In this document: one piece after another, positions 43,625 through 52,655 of the stretch
How positions within the stretch are numbered: position 1 is the first letter of the stretch
How the letters are laid out: every line of letters starts with the position of its first letter
From: Luteolibacter sp. SL250
GTDB lineage: Bacteria > Verrucomicrobiota > Verrucomicrobiia > Verrucomicrobiales > Akkermansiaceae
DNA length: 64,000 nucleotides
Direction: 5' to 3'
NCBI RefSeq assembly: GCF_026625605.1
Contig: NZ_CP113054.1
Location: forward strand, 4,278,001 to 4,342,000
Program-made: the position numbers and the translations under genes
The notes under the pieces: model-generated
The model's database searches: none
What the model saw: only the letters and a program-made list of their open reading frames with translations
Told to the model about the DNA's origin: nothing

Positions 43625-44765
43625 CTTTGTGGAAGCGGTCGCTGGCGAAGACGCGGTACCTCCGGCTGCGCCAGCGGATCCTGCGGTTCACCAGCGCATG
43701 AATCATGTGCAGCGGTTGCAGCAGTTCCGAAATGAGGGATGCGAACGGCCGGTGGATGGGCATTCCGAACACCCCCGCCTGCATCAGTTGCAGGATGAAG
43801 GAGCGGACGATGAAAACAATCACCGTGAACACCGCCAGCCTCAACGAAGGCCGGATCACCAGGAACACCAGCGGCACCCACAGCAGGAGCTGGTGCCAGC
43901 CATACATCGCGAAGATCACCACCTGCCGGGCCGGAGATTGCCCCCGGACCAGCAGCAGCGCGAACAGGTACCAGCGGTGCATCATCCGCAGGTAGTGGGG
44001 GAATCCATCCACGTGGGTGGTGAGGAACACCGGCAGGGAAGACTGGTGGATCACCCCTCCGGCGGCCTTCACCGCCCCGGCGAGCGCAAGGTCATCCGTC
44101 AGATGACGGGTGATGCCCATGAAGATACCGATGTCCCCCGTCTTCATCACGTAGCACATGCCGTTGAGGGAGATGGGCGGGCAGAAAGGCAGCAGCGACA
44201 GGTAGGTCATCGCCGAGTTGTTGTTCACGAACTGCGCGAGCAGGGTGCCGGAGAACCCTCCGCTTTCCCGGTAGGAGGGAAGCGCGGTCGAGACCATCGC
44301 ACCCTGAGCGTGCATGACCAGATCCGCCGCCGTGGCGGTGGGAAGGTGGGTGTCATCATCCAGCACCGCGAAATACGGCGTCTCCACCATCGGCGAAGCC
44401 TGGATGAGTTTGAAAACCTTCGGGTTCACCCCGTCCGGGCAGTCCGGGCAGATGACGATGGCGATCTGGTGACCCGGGTGGGCGGCCCGCAGCTTTTCCG
44501 CCACGCGGATGGCCTCCGCATCTTCCGAGTCGCACAGCCAGATGAAGCATTGCCCCGGCAGCGACAGCAGGTTGCTCTCCAGCATCCGCTCCAGCTTCTC
44601 ATCCCCGCTGAGGATGGGCTGCAGGACGGTGAGGGTCCGCAGTTTCACGAAAGGTTCCTCCGCGTGCGCGTCTTTCCGCGCCTGCAGCACGGCGAGCACC
44701 CCCTTCATCCCCAGCAGGAGAAGGTAGAGGCCGCAGCACATGATGATGGAAAGGGTCACCAACAT
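43617..44765 (-). CDS. GT2/GT21-like membrane glycosyltransferase
   Basis: A 382-residue protein. It has an N-terminal helix (residues 2-20), a GT-A catalytic domain and three to four C-terminal helices, as in ceramide glucosyltransferases. Motifs are FAVLDDDTHLP (DDD at 136-138), HLTDDLALAGAVKAAGG (DD at 224-225) and MMHRWYLF (HRW at 263-265, close to the QxxRW motif). A lipid acceptor is likely from the architecture (inference). It starts three bases after the epimerase stop. Confidence 0.88.
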   Translation of the reverse strand: MLVTLSIIMCCGLYLLLLGMKGVLAVLQARKDAHAEEPFVKLRTLTVLQPILSGDEKLERMLESNLLSLPGQCFIWLCDSEDAEAIRVAEKLRAAHPGHQIAIVICPDCPDGVNPKVFKLIQASPMVETPYFAVLDDDTHLPTATAADLVMHAQGAMVSTALPSYRESGGFSGTLLAQFVNNNSAMTYLSLLPFCPPISLNGMCYVMKTGDIGIFMGITRHLTDDLALAGAVKAAGGVIHQSSLPVFLTTHVDGFPHYLRMMHRWYLFALLLVRGQSPARQVVIFAMYGWHQLLLWVPLVFLVIRPSLRLAVFTVIVFIVRSFILQLMQAGVFGMPIHRPFASLISELLQPLHMIHALVNRRIRWRSRRYRVFASDRFHKDE

Positions 44766-44768
44766 GGA

Positions 44769-45722
44769 TCAGCGCATCTGTTGTTTTTGCCAGCGGACGA
44801 ACGCCTCCACTCCATCCTCCAGAGTGACGGCGGGCGGCCCGAGAACGCGCAGGGTTTTCGAGGCATCAAAGGTTTTCGAATACGCCAGCACACCGATGCC
44901 GAAGCGGGTGATGGGCGGTTCCTTGTACGGCATGATGATTTTATAGACCCATTCGATCGCGGTCGCCAGCTTCAGCGCCTTCTCAGACGACATTGTTTTG
45001 TCCGGCAGCGGGATACCGAGGCGTTGGAACACCCCGCATAAAAACGGCTCGATTTCGACCGGGGCATCGTTGGTGAGGTTGAAATCCCCCTCCACCGCCG
45101 GGTCCAGAGCGGCGCGCAGCATGTAGTCGCACAGTGAACCGATGTGGATGAGATCCCCTTTTACCGGCGGACCCTCACGGAGGAACCGGTACATCCTCCC
45201 GGCCCTGGCCGCTGCCAGGATGCGCGGGAACAGGACCGTGTCCCCTTCCCCGAACACCGCACGCGGACGGAGGACCACCACCCGGCCGGGAAATTTCCGT
45301 GCCGCCAGTTCCCCCTCGTATTTCGTGCGGGCGTAGTGGTTCACGAAATCAGGACCGATGGGCGTCTCCTCCGTCATGCCTTCCTGATCCGCCTCCCGGT
45401 AGAAGACCGAACTGGAGGAAATGTAGATGAGGTGCTTCACGCGCTTCCGCACGCAGAAATCCACCACGTTTTCCGTGGCGGTGACGTTCTGGCGGCGGAA
45501 CTCCTCAAGGGATCCCCACGGAGCTGACCTCGCCGCGGCATGGATCACCACGTCCGGCGTCTGCTCGATCTCCAGCGGCTTCGTGAGGTCCCAGGATGTG
45601 TAGTTCGCCATTTGCAGCCTGCGGCGGCCGATGCCGTGCACGCACACGGACGGGTTCCGTGAAGCCCAGCGCATGAAGGAACCGCCTACAAAGCCGGACG
45701 CGCCTGTGATGAGGATATTCAT
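44769..45722 (-). CDS. NAD-dependent epimerase/dehydratase (extended SDR)
   Basis: The start is ATG 45722 (MNILITGASGFVGGSFMRWA), overlapping the ligase stop by four bases. The 317-residue protein has the Rossmann motif GASGFVGG, the catalytic YARTK (in NHYARTKYEGELAA) and ISSSSVFY with the active serine. LFPRILAAARAGRMYRFL matches the 3-beta-hydroxysteroid dehydrogenase/isomerase-like branch. It could reduce a keto group made by the ketosynthase, or epimerise a sugar. Context favours lipid reduction, but this is inference. Confidence 0.9.
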   Translation of the reverse strand: MNILITGASGFVGGSFMRWASRNPSVCVHGIGRRRLQMANYTSWDLTKPLEIEQTPDVVIHAAARSAPWGSLEEFRRQNVTATENVVDFCVRKRVKHLIYISSSSVFYREADQEGMTEETPIGPDFVNHYARTKYEGELAARKFPGRVVVLRPRAVFGEGDTVLFPRILAAARAGRMYRFLREGPPVKGDLIHIGSLCDYMLRAALDPAVEGDFNLTNDAPVEIEPFLCGVFQRLGIPLPDKTMSSEKALKLATAIEWVYKIIMPYKEPPITRFGIGVLAYSKTFDASKTLRVLGPPAVTLEDGVEAFVRWQKQQMR

Positions 45723-47017
45723 GTGGAAGTATGCATTGGGGTGACGCAGCGGATGCGACGGCGTTTTTCCCCGCGAGGTTGGTCCGTCCACTCCGGAAAG
45801 GCCAGCCGCGGAGTGGCGAGGCCCAACCTTTGGAAAAGCCGTATCATGACATTCCCCACCTCGCCCGCCATGGCTGGGGATGGATCCTTGAGGAAGATCC
45901 TCAGCTCCCATCCGTGCTGCTCGATGCGGTAGAAGTCCGGCGCATCCGGCATGGCGTAGAGTGCCTGCCGCAACACATCCGGAAACACCGGCTCCGGGAA
46001 GCGCAGGACTTCATCCGCACGGCCCTCCACGCGGGCCAGCACCATCGAGGGATTACCGCACGGACATTCCCGTCCGTCCGGCACCAGCACATCGTCCAGA
46101 CGGTGGCGGACGAAGGCCTGCGACAGCCGTGAAAAGTCCGTGATGACCGGGTGGAACATCGTCCGCCCCGCATCCAGCCACTCCGGCTCCACATGCAGCA
46201 CCTCCTCATTCAGATGCAGCCGTCCTTCCCGGCAGGTGCAGGCCAGGAAGCCCTCCGTCGCCTGATAGATCTGCGCGGGCTCCACCCGGAAGCGTGCGCG
46301 GATGGCCTCCGCATCACGCCCGTCCAGCACCTCCGCGACGGAGATCACCTGCCGTGGTTGGATGCCGAGGGGATCGATCCCGGCGAGTTCCGCGAGAACG
46401 GACGCAGGGGCGATCAGGATGTGGGGCCGCTGGATTTCCAAATCGTGGGCGAGATCACCCAAGGGGCGCAGCAGGTCGTAAAACCGGAAATCAATGCGGC
46501 GGCTGGCCACCGTGCGGTAGAGGTTGCTGTCGGCGCGCAGGAAGAATGCGATGCGGAGCGGCGACCTCCAGAAGCTGAGGATCCTGACGAGGGATTCCCG
46601 CGAGAGCATCTTCGCCAGGACCATGCCCGCCCACCTCTGCCGCTCCTCCGGACTGACGAGGAACACGCCCCGCTTCCCGGACGTTCCGGATGAAAGTCCC
46701 ACCGTCATCCCGCCCGGCAGCACCGGCGAAAATTCCCGCCGTGTTTCCGCCTCGAGCGCGACCGCCTCCGCCTCTTCCAGATGGATGCCGTGCCGGTTGA
46801 GTGCGGAGAAGTTCAGCCGCATCTCCGCCTTGCCGATCACCGGCAGGGATTCCAGCGCGGGGGGCCGCCCCTGATAGAAGGGCACCTCCTCCACCAGCCG
46901 CACCAGGAAGCCATCCAGCCGCTCGCGCTGCCATGAAAGCAGGGCAACCCGGGTGGAAAAACGCCGCAACCAGCGCGCGGCCACGAAGTGCCGGAGGATG
47001 GAAAGGGTCTCAGGCAT
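45719..47017 (-). CDS. Adenylate-forming enzyme, F390 synthetase-related
   Basis: The start is ATG 47017 (MPETLSILRHFVAARWL), overlapping the MBL gene by eight bases. The 432-residue protein resembles phenylacetate-CoA ligase/coenzyme F390 synthetase. It has the VEEVPFYQGR-like start, the phosphate-binding loop LSSGTSGKRGVF, QIYQATEGFLACTC and the RRRIRCV C-terminus. It would activate a carboxylate as an acyl-adenylate, perhaps loading the pathway's starter or transferring the product. The substrate is unknown. Confidence 0.88.
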   Translation of the reverse strand: MPETLSILRHFVAARWLRRFSTRVALLSWQRERLDGFLVRLVEEVPFYQGRPPALESLPVIGKAEMRLNFSALNRHGIHLEEAEAVALEAETRREFSPVLPGGMTVGLSSGTSGKRGVFLVSPEERQRWAGMVLAKMLSRESLVRILSFWRSPLRIAFFLRADSNLYRTVASRRIDFRFYDLLRPLGDLAHDLEIQRPHILIAPASVLAELAGIDPLGIQPRQVISVAEVLDGRDAEAIRARFRVEPAQIYQATEGFLACTCREGRLHLNEEVLHVEPEWLDAGRTMFHPVITDFSRLSQAFVRHRLDDVLVPDGRECPCGNPSMVLARVEGRADEVLRFPEPVFPDVLRQALYAMPDAPDFYRIEQHGWELRIFLKDPSPAMAGEVGNVMIRLFQRLGLATPRLAFPEWTDQPRGEKRRRIRCVTPMHTST

Positions 47018-47864
47018 GCACCACCTGCCGGGAGTTGCCATGCCGCTTCCAGGTGGTGGCACAGTGGGACGGAATGATGGTCACCGAGGGGTCCGACCGG
47101 TGGAGATCCGCCAGCCGGAAGAAGGTCTCCGCGTAGCGCCGGTTGTCCGCGAACAGCAGCTTCGTCACGCGTGATGGCAGCTTCCGGCGCTCCAGCGCCT
47201 CCACCTGCCAGCAGGCATCTCCGATGAGGAACTTCCTGGTCTCCCCGGAGCGGAACAGCAGGCCGAGCTGGGACCGCGCATGACCGGGCAGCGGAATGCC
47301 CAGCAGGCTGGCATCCCCCGCGAGATCGTGGGCTTCGCCGAAACCGGCCAACCCCGGATCCACCACCGGCTGGTCCTCCGCCCATGAGACGCGGCTTTCG
47401 AAATCATCCGGCAGCAGCTTCGTCAGGAACGCGCCGCGCAGCCGGGCGACGCGGCCTTTGCCCCGCATCTCCCGGAACTCGTCACGTGTGGCGATGAAGC
47501 GCGCCTGCGGAAAGTCCCGCAGTCCCGCCACGTGGTCCGCATGGAAGTGGGAGATGATGATCGAGCCGATCTGATCCGGGCGGATGTTCCGCTGCTCCAG
47601 TTGGTGGATCAGTTCCTCCTCCGGCGGCAGCGCGGGCGGAGTGATCATCCGGTAGAGGCATTCCGGGAAGGTGCGTGTGGCCTCCCAGAAATGGCGGGAG
47701 TAGCCGGTGTCATAGAGCACGTAGCCTAGCGCGGGGTGCCGCAGCAGCCCGACCAGCGCGGGGAACTCGATGGACTTGAAGCGCCCGCCGCGCATCGCCA
47801 CGCACTCCGGATGGGTGCAGTGGCCCACCCTCAGCAAGTCGAAGGAAATCGGTTCCACGGTCAT
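47010..47864 (-). CDS. MBL-fold metallo-hydrolase
   Basis: A 284-residue metallo-beta-lactamase-fold protein. Metal ligands are visible in SHFHADHV (His106, His108, Asp110, His111), PLPGHARSQLG, IGDACW and IIPSHCATTW. Similar enzymes hydrolyse lactones or thioesters. In this cluster it sits directly after the ketosynthase gene (one base between stop and ATG) and may release or proof-read acyl intermediates (inference). Confidence 0.9.
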   Translation of the reverse strand: MTVEPISFDLLRVGHCTHPECVAMRGGRFKSIEFPALVGLLRHPALGYVLYDTGYSRHFWEATRTFPECLYRMITPPALPPEEELIHQLEQRNIRPDQIGSIIISHFHADHVAGLRDFPQARFIATRDEFREMRGKGRVARLRGAFLTKLLPDDFESRVSWAEDQPVVDPGLAGFGEAHDLAGDASLLGIPLPGHARSQLGLLFRSGETRKFLIGDACWQVEALERRKLPSRVTKLLFADNRRYAETFFRLADLHRSDPSVTIIPSHCATTWKRHGNSRQVVHA

Positions 47865-47865
47865 C

Positions 47866-48855
47866 CTAGTAGATCATCACGGTTCCGCCGATGGTCACGC
47901 CCGCTCCGGACCCCAGCAGCAGGATCTTCGCACCGCGCTGGATGCGTCCACCCGCCAGTCCATGGTGCAGGGCCGTTGGCAATGAAGCACCCACCTGGTT
48001 CCCGTGGTCCGCGGAAATGTCCACCATCTTCCCCGCATCAATGCCCAGGGTGCGGATGATGTGTTTCAGCGCCAGTGGGCTGGCCTGGTGCGGCACCACC
48101 AGGTCGATCCCCTCCATGGTGACACCCGCCTCCGCGAGCAGCCGGTCCACGAATCCCGGCAGCTCCCTCGCCACCAGGGAATAGAGCGCCTTCGGAGTCA
48201 TCTCGAAAAACGCGCCCGCCCCCGAGTCCGGCGTGCGGCGGTGGAAGCGCGAGCCGCCACTGGGGATGCGGCAGAAATCCACCCCATCGGACAGGGTGAC
48301 GCTCCGTGTCGCCAGGATCGCCGAACTCTCCCCCGCCTGCGCGGGCCCCAGAAGGCAGGCCGCCGCGCCATCCCCGAACAGGCCGCCGACCTTCAGGTTC
48401 GTCCGGTCCGCGGTGAAGGTGGAGACGTCGGACGAAACGACCATCACCCGGCCGAAGCGCCCTACGGTGATGAGTGCGGAACAGACATCCAGCGCGGCGA
48501 TGAACGACATGCAGCTCGCGCCGACGTCGAAGGTGGTCGTGCGCTTTCCGCCCAAACCCAGCTCCGCGTGGATCATCGCCGCATTGTAGGGCAGCGCCTG
48601 GTCCATGGTCGCGGAGGCCGCCACCAGCGCGTCCACATCATCCCAGCGGAGACCCGCGGCCTCCAGCGCGGCACGGCAGGCATCCGCCGCAAGCGACGCC
48701 GCGGTCTCCGTGGTGGAGATGTGGCGCGAACGGATGCCGGTCGCCTTGAAGCTGGCGCCATCACGCAGCCCCAGCGCGAGGTCGAGATCCCCATCCGTCA
48801 GGCGGCCCGGCGGCACCGCCGCCGCAGTGGACAGGATTTTCACCGGCCGGATCAT
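47866..48855 (-). CDS. Ketosynthase III family (FabH-like) enzyme
   Basis: A 329-residue thiolase-fold protein. The catalytic triad of ketoacyl synthase III is intact: Cys115 (DVGASCMSF), His255 (VVPHQAS) and Asn285 (DHGNQVGAS). GLFGDGAAACLLGP and the C-terminal LLLGSGAGVTIGGTVM are family-typical. It condenses a primed acyl group with an extender or moves an acyl group. It is probably not the housekeeping FabH, because it lies in a dedicated cluster and not among fatty acid genes. It overlaps the cyclase-like gene by four bases. Confidence 0.92.
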   Translation of the reverse strand: MIRPVKILSTAAAVPPGRLTDGDLDLALGLRDGASFKATGIRSRHISTTETAASLAADACRAALEAAGLRWDDVDALVAASATMDQALPYNAAMIHAELGLGGKRTTTFDVGASCMSFIAALDVCSALITVGRFGRVMVVSSDVSTFTADRTNLKVGGLFGDGAAACLLGPAQAGESSAILATRSVTLSDGVDFCRIPSGGSRFHRRTPDSGAGAFFEMTPKALYSLVARELPGFVDRLLAEAGVTMEGIDLVVPHQASPLALKHIIRTLGIDAGKMVDISADHGNQVGASLPTALHHGLAGGRIQRGAKILLLGSGAGVTIGGTVMIY

Positions 48856-49640
48856 GGCTTCAGCTTGATCTCGAACATGCGCGGCCAGAACTTGCCCGTC
48901 ACCAGCAGGTGGCCGGTTTCCTCATCATACGCGATACCATTCAGCACTTCCGCCCGGTTGGGCGTGGGAAGCTGGGAACGCAGCGCGGAAAGGTCCAGCC
49001 ACCCGGTGACCTGTCCGCTATCCGGATCGATCCGCGCGATGCGGTTGGTCATGTAGACGTTCGCGAAGACGGATCCCTTGATGTATTCCAGCTCGTTGAG
49101 GAGCTTCACCGGACGTCCCTGTTCCGTCACCGTGACGGTCTTCTTCACCGCCATGTCCTTCGGGTCGCGGAACTTCAGCGTGGCGCTGCCATCGCTCATG
49201 ATGAGATGCTTTCCATCCGTGGTGAGACCCCAGCCCTCGCCGTCGAAGGTATGCGTGCGCAGCGTGCGGAAGCTCGCGGGATCCAGGACGAAGGCCGTCT
49301 TCTCCTTCCAAGTGAGGACCCACAGTTCCCCGTTCATCATCGTCAGCCCCTCACCGAATACCTCCGCAGGGAGGCTGCGGCGTTTCAGCACCGCGCCGGT
49401 CTTCCGGTCCACTTCGCGGACGGAGGATTTGGAATAATGGCCGGTGCTCTCCAGCAGCCTGCCGCCGGTGAGCTGGAGCCCCTGCGTGTACGCATCCACA
49501 TCATGCGGCACCACGGACACGACCTCATAGGACAGGGTTTCCGCAACAACGTCCTTCTTTGCGCAGCCGGATAGCGCCAACACCAGCGCCGCCGCGCCCC
49601 ATTTCAAAAGCGATCTCATCTCGGACATTCGGAAATTCAT
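48852..49640 (-). CDS. Glutaminyl-peptide cyclotransferase-like lipoprotein
   Basis: A 262-residue protein with a lipoprotein signal (AALVLALSGC). The mature part is a five-bladed propeller of the plant-type glutaminyl cyclase family. It includes HDVDAYTQGLQLTGGRLLESTG, FGEGLTMMNGELWVLTWKE, LNELEYIKGSVFANVYMTNRIARID and LNGIAYDEETGHLLVTGKFWP. It would convert N-terminal glutamine to pyroglutamate in the periplasm. It is coupled by 4-base overlaps to both xseA and the ketosynthase gene. Its relation to the downstream pathway is unclear. Confidence 0.92.
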   Translation of the reverse strand: MNFRMSEMRSLLKWGAAALVLALSGCAKKDVVAETLSYEVVSVVPHDVDAYTQGLQLTGGRLLESTGHYSKSSVREVDRKTGAVLKRRSLPAEVFGEGLTMMNGELWVLTWKEKTAFVLDPASFRTLRTHTFDGEGWGLTTDGKHLIMSDGSATLKFRDPKDMAVKKTVTVTEQGRPVKLLNELEYIKGSVFANVYMTNRIARIDPDSGQVTGWLDLSALRSQLPTPNRAEVLNGIAYDEETGHLLVTGKFWPRMFEIKLKP

Positions 49641-50998
49641 TTCTCCACGCGGCTGGCCACCTCACCATCCGCGAACTTCGTTCTCAGCACATCACCCGGC
49701 GCCAGCTCTTTCGCGGAGCGGACCACCTTGCCTTTTTCATCGAGCGTGATGGAAAAGCCACGCTGGAATGCGGACTCAGGCCCCAGCGCCCGCAGCAGGC
49801 CGCGCAGGACATCCAGCCGCCGCGAATGGTGCGCGACACCGTCCCCGCCCAGCCGCTCCAGCCTCGCGCGCAGCATCTCCAGCTTTTCCTGCCGCCGTTC
49901 CAGCACCTTCGCCGGATGGATCGTGCGGTGGGTGTTCTTCGCCTCCGTGTAGCGCATGGCCGCGGTTCTCAGGCCCTGCAGCGCCGCCGACCGCAACCGC
50001 GTCCGCAGCCCGTCCAGCCGCATGACCGGCTCACGCAGCAGGCTCTCTCCATCGCGCCGCAGCGCGCCGCGTTTCAGCCCCGCCAGGAACCGCTCCGCGG
50101 AAAGCAGGCGCTCCGCCGTGATCCTCGAAAGTCGCCGCCGCGCCTGCGCCAGCTTCATTGCCAGCTCCGCGCCATCCGGCACAGCCAGCTCCGCCGCCGC
50201 GCTGGGCGTGGGCGCACGCAGGTCCGCCACGAAGTCCGCGATGGTGAAGTCAATCTCATGCCCCACCGCGGAGATGACCGGCAGCGGGCACGCCGCAATG
50301 GCACGGGCAACCACCTCCTCGTTGAAATTCCACAGGTCCTCCAGCGAACCACCACCCCGCCCGACGATGAGCACGTCGCAGCGCGGGTAGCCGTATTTCT
50401 CCGGCTCGCCCATTTTCCGGATCGCCTCCGCGATCTCGCGCTCCGCTCCGCGCCCCTGCACCCGCACCGGGAACAGAACCGGCTGCACCCACGGCGCGCG
50501 CCGTTCCAGCACGTTCAGGATGTCACGGATCGCCGCGCCCGTGTCCGAGGTGACGATCCCCACCACACGGGGGAATTTCGGGATCGGTTTTTTCCGTGCG
50601 GCGTCGAACAGACCTTCCTCCGCCAGCTTGCGCTTCAGCGCCTCGAACCGCGCCTGGAGGTCACCCGCCCCGGACTTTTCGACTTTCTGGACGATGATCT
50701 GGAGCGTGCCACGCGCCTCATAGACGGTGGCTTCCGCAAAGGCGCGGATCTTCACCCCGTCCTCCATCACCTCCGCGCCCGGCTTCCGCCTGGCCCCGAA
50801 CATGGCGCACTGGATCTGCGCCCCGTCATCCTTCAGGGAGAAATACCAGTGCCCGCTCGCCTGTTTCTTGAGGTTCGAGATCTCCCCCTCCACCCACACC
50901 TCGCCGACGCCGCTCTCCAGCACGTTCTTCATCCGCCGCAGCAACTGCGTGACGGAAAGCGCCTTCGGTTCAGGACGGGGTTTGGAGAACAGATCCAC
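49637..50998 (-). CDS. xseA: Exodeoxyribonuclease VII large subunit
   Basis: The start is GTG 50998 (VDLFSKPRPEPKALSVTQLL), giving 453 residues, the usual length. The N-terminal OB fold is evident (WVEGEISNLKKQASGHWYFSLKD). The catalytic domain has VGIVTSDTGAAIRDIL, IVGRGGGSLEDLWNFNEE and ISAVGHEIDFTIADFVAD. A coiled-coil region and the C-terminal FQRGFSITLDEKGKVV end it. It degrades single-stranded DNA with the small XseB subunit, whose gene is not in the window. Confidence 0.95.
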   Translation of the reverse strand: MDLFSKPRPEPKALSVTQLLRRMKNVLESGVGEVWVEGEISNLKKQASGHWYFSLKDDGAQIQCAMFGARRKPGAEVMEDGVKIRAFAEATVYEARGTLQIIVQKVEKSGAGDLQARFEALKRKLAEEGLFDAARKKPIPKFPRVVGIVTSDTGAAIRDILNVLERRAPWVQPVLFPVRVQGRGAEREIAEAIRKMGEPEKYGYPRCDVLIVGRGGGSLEDLWNFNEEVVARAIAACPLPVISAVGHEIDFTIADFVADLRAPTPSAAAELAVPDGAELAMKLAQARRRLSRITAERLLSAERFLAGLKRGALRRDGESLLREPVMRLDGLRTRLRSAALQGLRTAAMRYTEAKNTHRTIHPAKVLERRQEKLEMLRARLERLGGDGVAHHSRRLDVLRGLLRALGPESAFQRGFSITLDEKGKVVRSAKELAPGDVLRTKFADGEVASRVEK

Positions 50999-51056
50999 GG
51001 CCGGAAGGATGCCTCCGCGAAAGGAAATATCCAGCGGGGAAAATCCCCGCGCGTCC

Positions 51057-51353
51057 CTACCGCTGCATCCACGATCCGTCCTCGTCGCGGAACCACAGTT
51101 CCACGTCATCGTCCGGGTTGGAGCCGTCGCGGGACTTGCGGATCCTGACGTCGCCCTTCAGGCGGTCCACATGCCAGACTTCCCCGTCTTCCTTGCCGCC
51201 ACGGGCATCGGCGATCTGCTGCACCGTGGCCACCGACAGCTTCGACCGGCGGTTGACGTGGATCTCATCCGTTTCATCAGAGACAGTGATGGGATGCCTC
51301 AGGGAGCATCCGGTGAGGAAAAGCAGGGCCAGCAAACCGGGGAGGAACTTCAC
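51057..51353 (-). CDS. Small lipoprotein, hypothetical
   Basis: A 98-residue protein with signal and lipobox (LPGLLALLFLTGC). The mature 83 residues are charged (DETDEIHVNRRSKLSVATVQQIADARGG, DGSNPDDDVELWF). No family is recognised. It lies 58 bases before the xseA start and may be cotranscribed with it. Confidence 0.7.
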   Translation of the reverse strand: MKFLPGLLALLFLTGCSLRHPITVSDETDEIHVNRRSKLSVATVQQIADARGGKEDGEVWHVDRLKGDVRIRKSRDGSNPDDDVELWFRDEDGSWMQR

Positions 51354-51422
51354 CCCCCCGCCATAGCACCTCCTGTTAGGAAAGCAACCACCGCCCGCAA
51401 CTCCGGACCGTGACCCGGCAGA

Positions 51423-52439
51423 TCATTTCAGATCCGCGGCTTTCACGCCTTTCTTGAATCCGTCGAAGGAATATTTGGTCGGGGTGAATCCGCCGACGAT
51501 GGCGACATCCGCCTTCTCCGGCACGGTCTCACCGAGGCCCCAGAGGACGGAGTTCACGACCAGGCGGCGGAGCCCCTCGTTCACCAGGTCGCTGGCGGAA
51601 CCCATGGTGGTGGTCACGACCTTGTTGGTGGTGCCCGCCCCGTTCTTCACCTCGCGGCTCCAGGCGACCGGCATGGCCGGATCATTGATGGGCTGTTTCT
51701 GCTTGTCCGTGGCGCGGGCCTTCTCGCCCTCCAGCGCCTTCGCGTCCTTTTCCATGCTCTCCAGCACCAGACCGCGGAGGAGGATGGTGGCGTCCTGCGG
51801 CGGATAGGCTTCATAAACATCGGTGTCACCGAAGACATCGGACACGCCGTTGAGCAGCGGGTTTTTCTCCGCCCCCGGCTCGACCACACCACGGGTGGCC
51901 TGCTTGCCGTGGGAACCCCAGTGGGTCACCCAGGTTTCACCGAGCACTTTCTTTCCGAAACCACCCTGGTTGTTCCATGACCACGACGTCCACGGACTCT
52001 CCTTCGGGAAATTGAAGGCATGCGTGCTGGTGCGCAGCGCGACGATGCCCACGCCACGGTTCACCGCCCCCTCGAATTTCTTCATCGCATCATCCGGCCA
52101 GTGGCGGAAGCGCAGGCCGAGCACGACGGCGTCCGCGGAGTCCAGGGCCTCCGGCTTGCCGAGCGAGCCACCCGCATTCGGGTCGATCACGCCGTCGCCG
52201 CTGTAGGAGAACAGGACCGTCGCCTTGATGCCATGGCGCTCGCTCAGGATCTTCGCCAGCATGGGCAGGGATTCCTCCGAGCGGTATTCCTCATCACCGG
52301 CGAGCAGCACGACTTCCTTGCCCTTTTTGACATCGCCCTTCGGCTCATAGGTGATCCAGCCGGGGCCGGACTCGGCATGAAGGATGGAAAGCGTGGCCAG
52401 CGAGAGGAAAGCGGTCGTGGAGAGGAGGTTCATCTTCAT
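51423..52439 (-). CDS. ThuA domain-containing secreted protein
   Basis: A 338-residue protein with a signal peptide (LLSTTAFLSLATLSILHAES). The ThuA-like glutamine-amidotransferase-fold domain spans most of it. EVVLLAGDEEYRSEESLPMLAKIL, SADAVVLGLRFRHWPDDAM, VGIVALRTSTHAF and THWGSHGKQATRGV are typical of PVC homologs. ThuA-type proteins take part in trehalose or other carbohydrate use. The family is amplified in Verrucomicrobia; the substrate is unknown. Confidence 0.9.
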   Translation of the reverse strand: MKMNLLSTTAFLSLATLSILHAESGPGWITYEPKGDVKKGKEVVLLAGDEEYRSEESLPMLAKILSERHGIKATVLFSYSGDGVIDPNAGGSLGKPEALDSADAVVLGLRFRHWPDDAMKKFEGAVNRGVGIVALRTSTHAFNFPKESPWTSWSWNNQGGFGKKVLGETWVTHWGSHGKQATRGVVEPGAEKNPLLNGVSDVFGDTDVYEAYPPQDATILLRGLVLESMEKDAKALEGEKARATDKQKQPINDPAMPVAWSREVKNGAGTTNKVVTTTMGSASDLVNEGLRRLVVNSVLWGLGETVPEKADVAIVGGFTPTKYSFDGFKKGVKAADLK

Positions 52440-52655
52440 GATCTTGGGGTATCCCTACCACCCCGCCGCAAGCAATCTTTCGGTCGTCCGGCCCCGCGCG
52501 CGGCAATAACCGTGGGTTCACCGGAACGCCATGTGGGAACCCGTCCACATTGCGGATGAATCCAACATTTTTCCCGCGATGATGAAGCGGACCGAACCGT
52601 GCGGGTGGAGCCACCGCAGCTTGCCCCGCGGGACGAATGGGGCCATACTCGGCCC

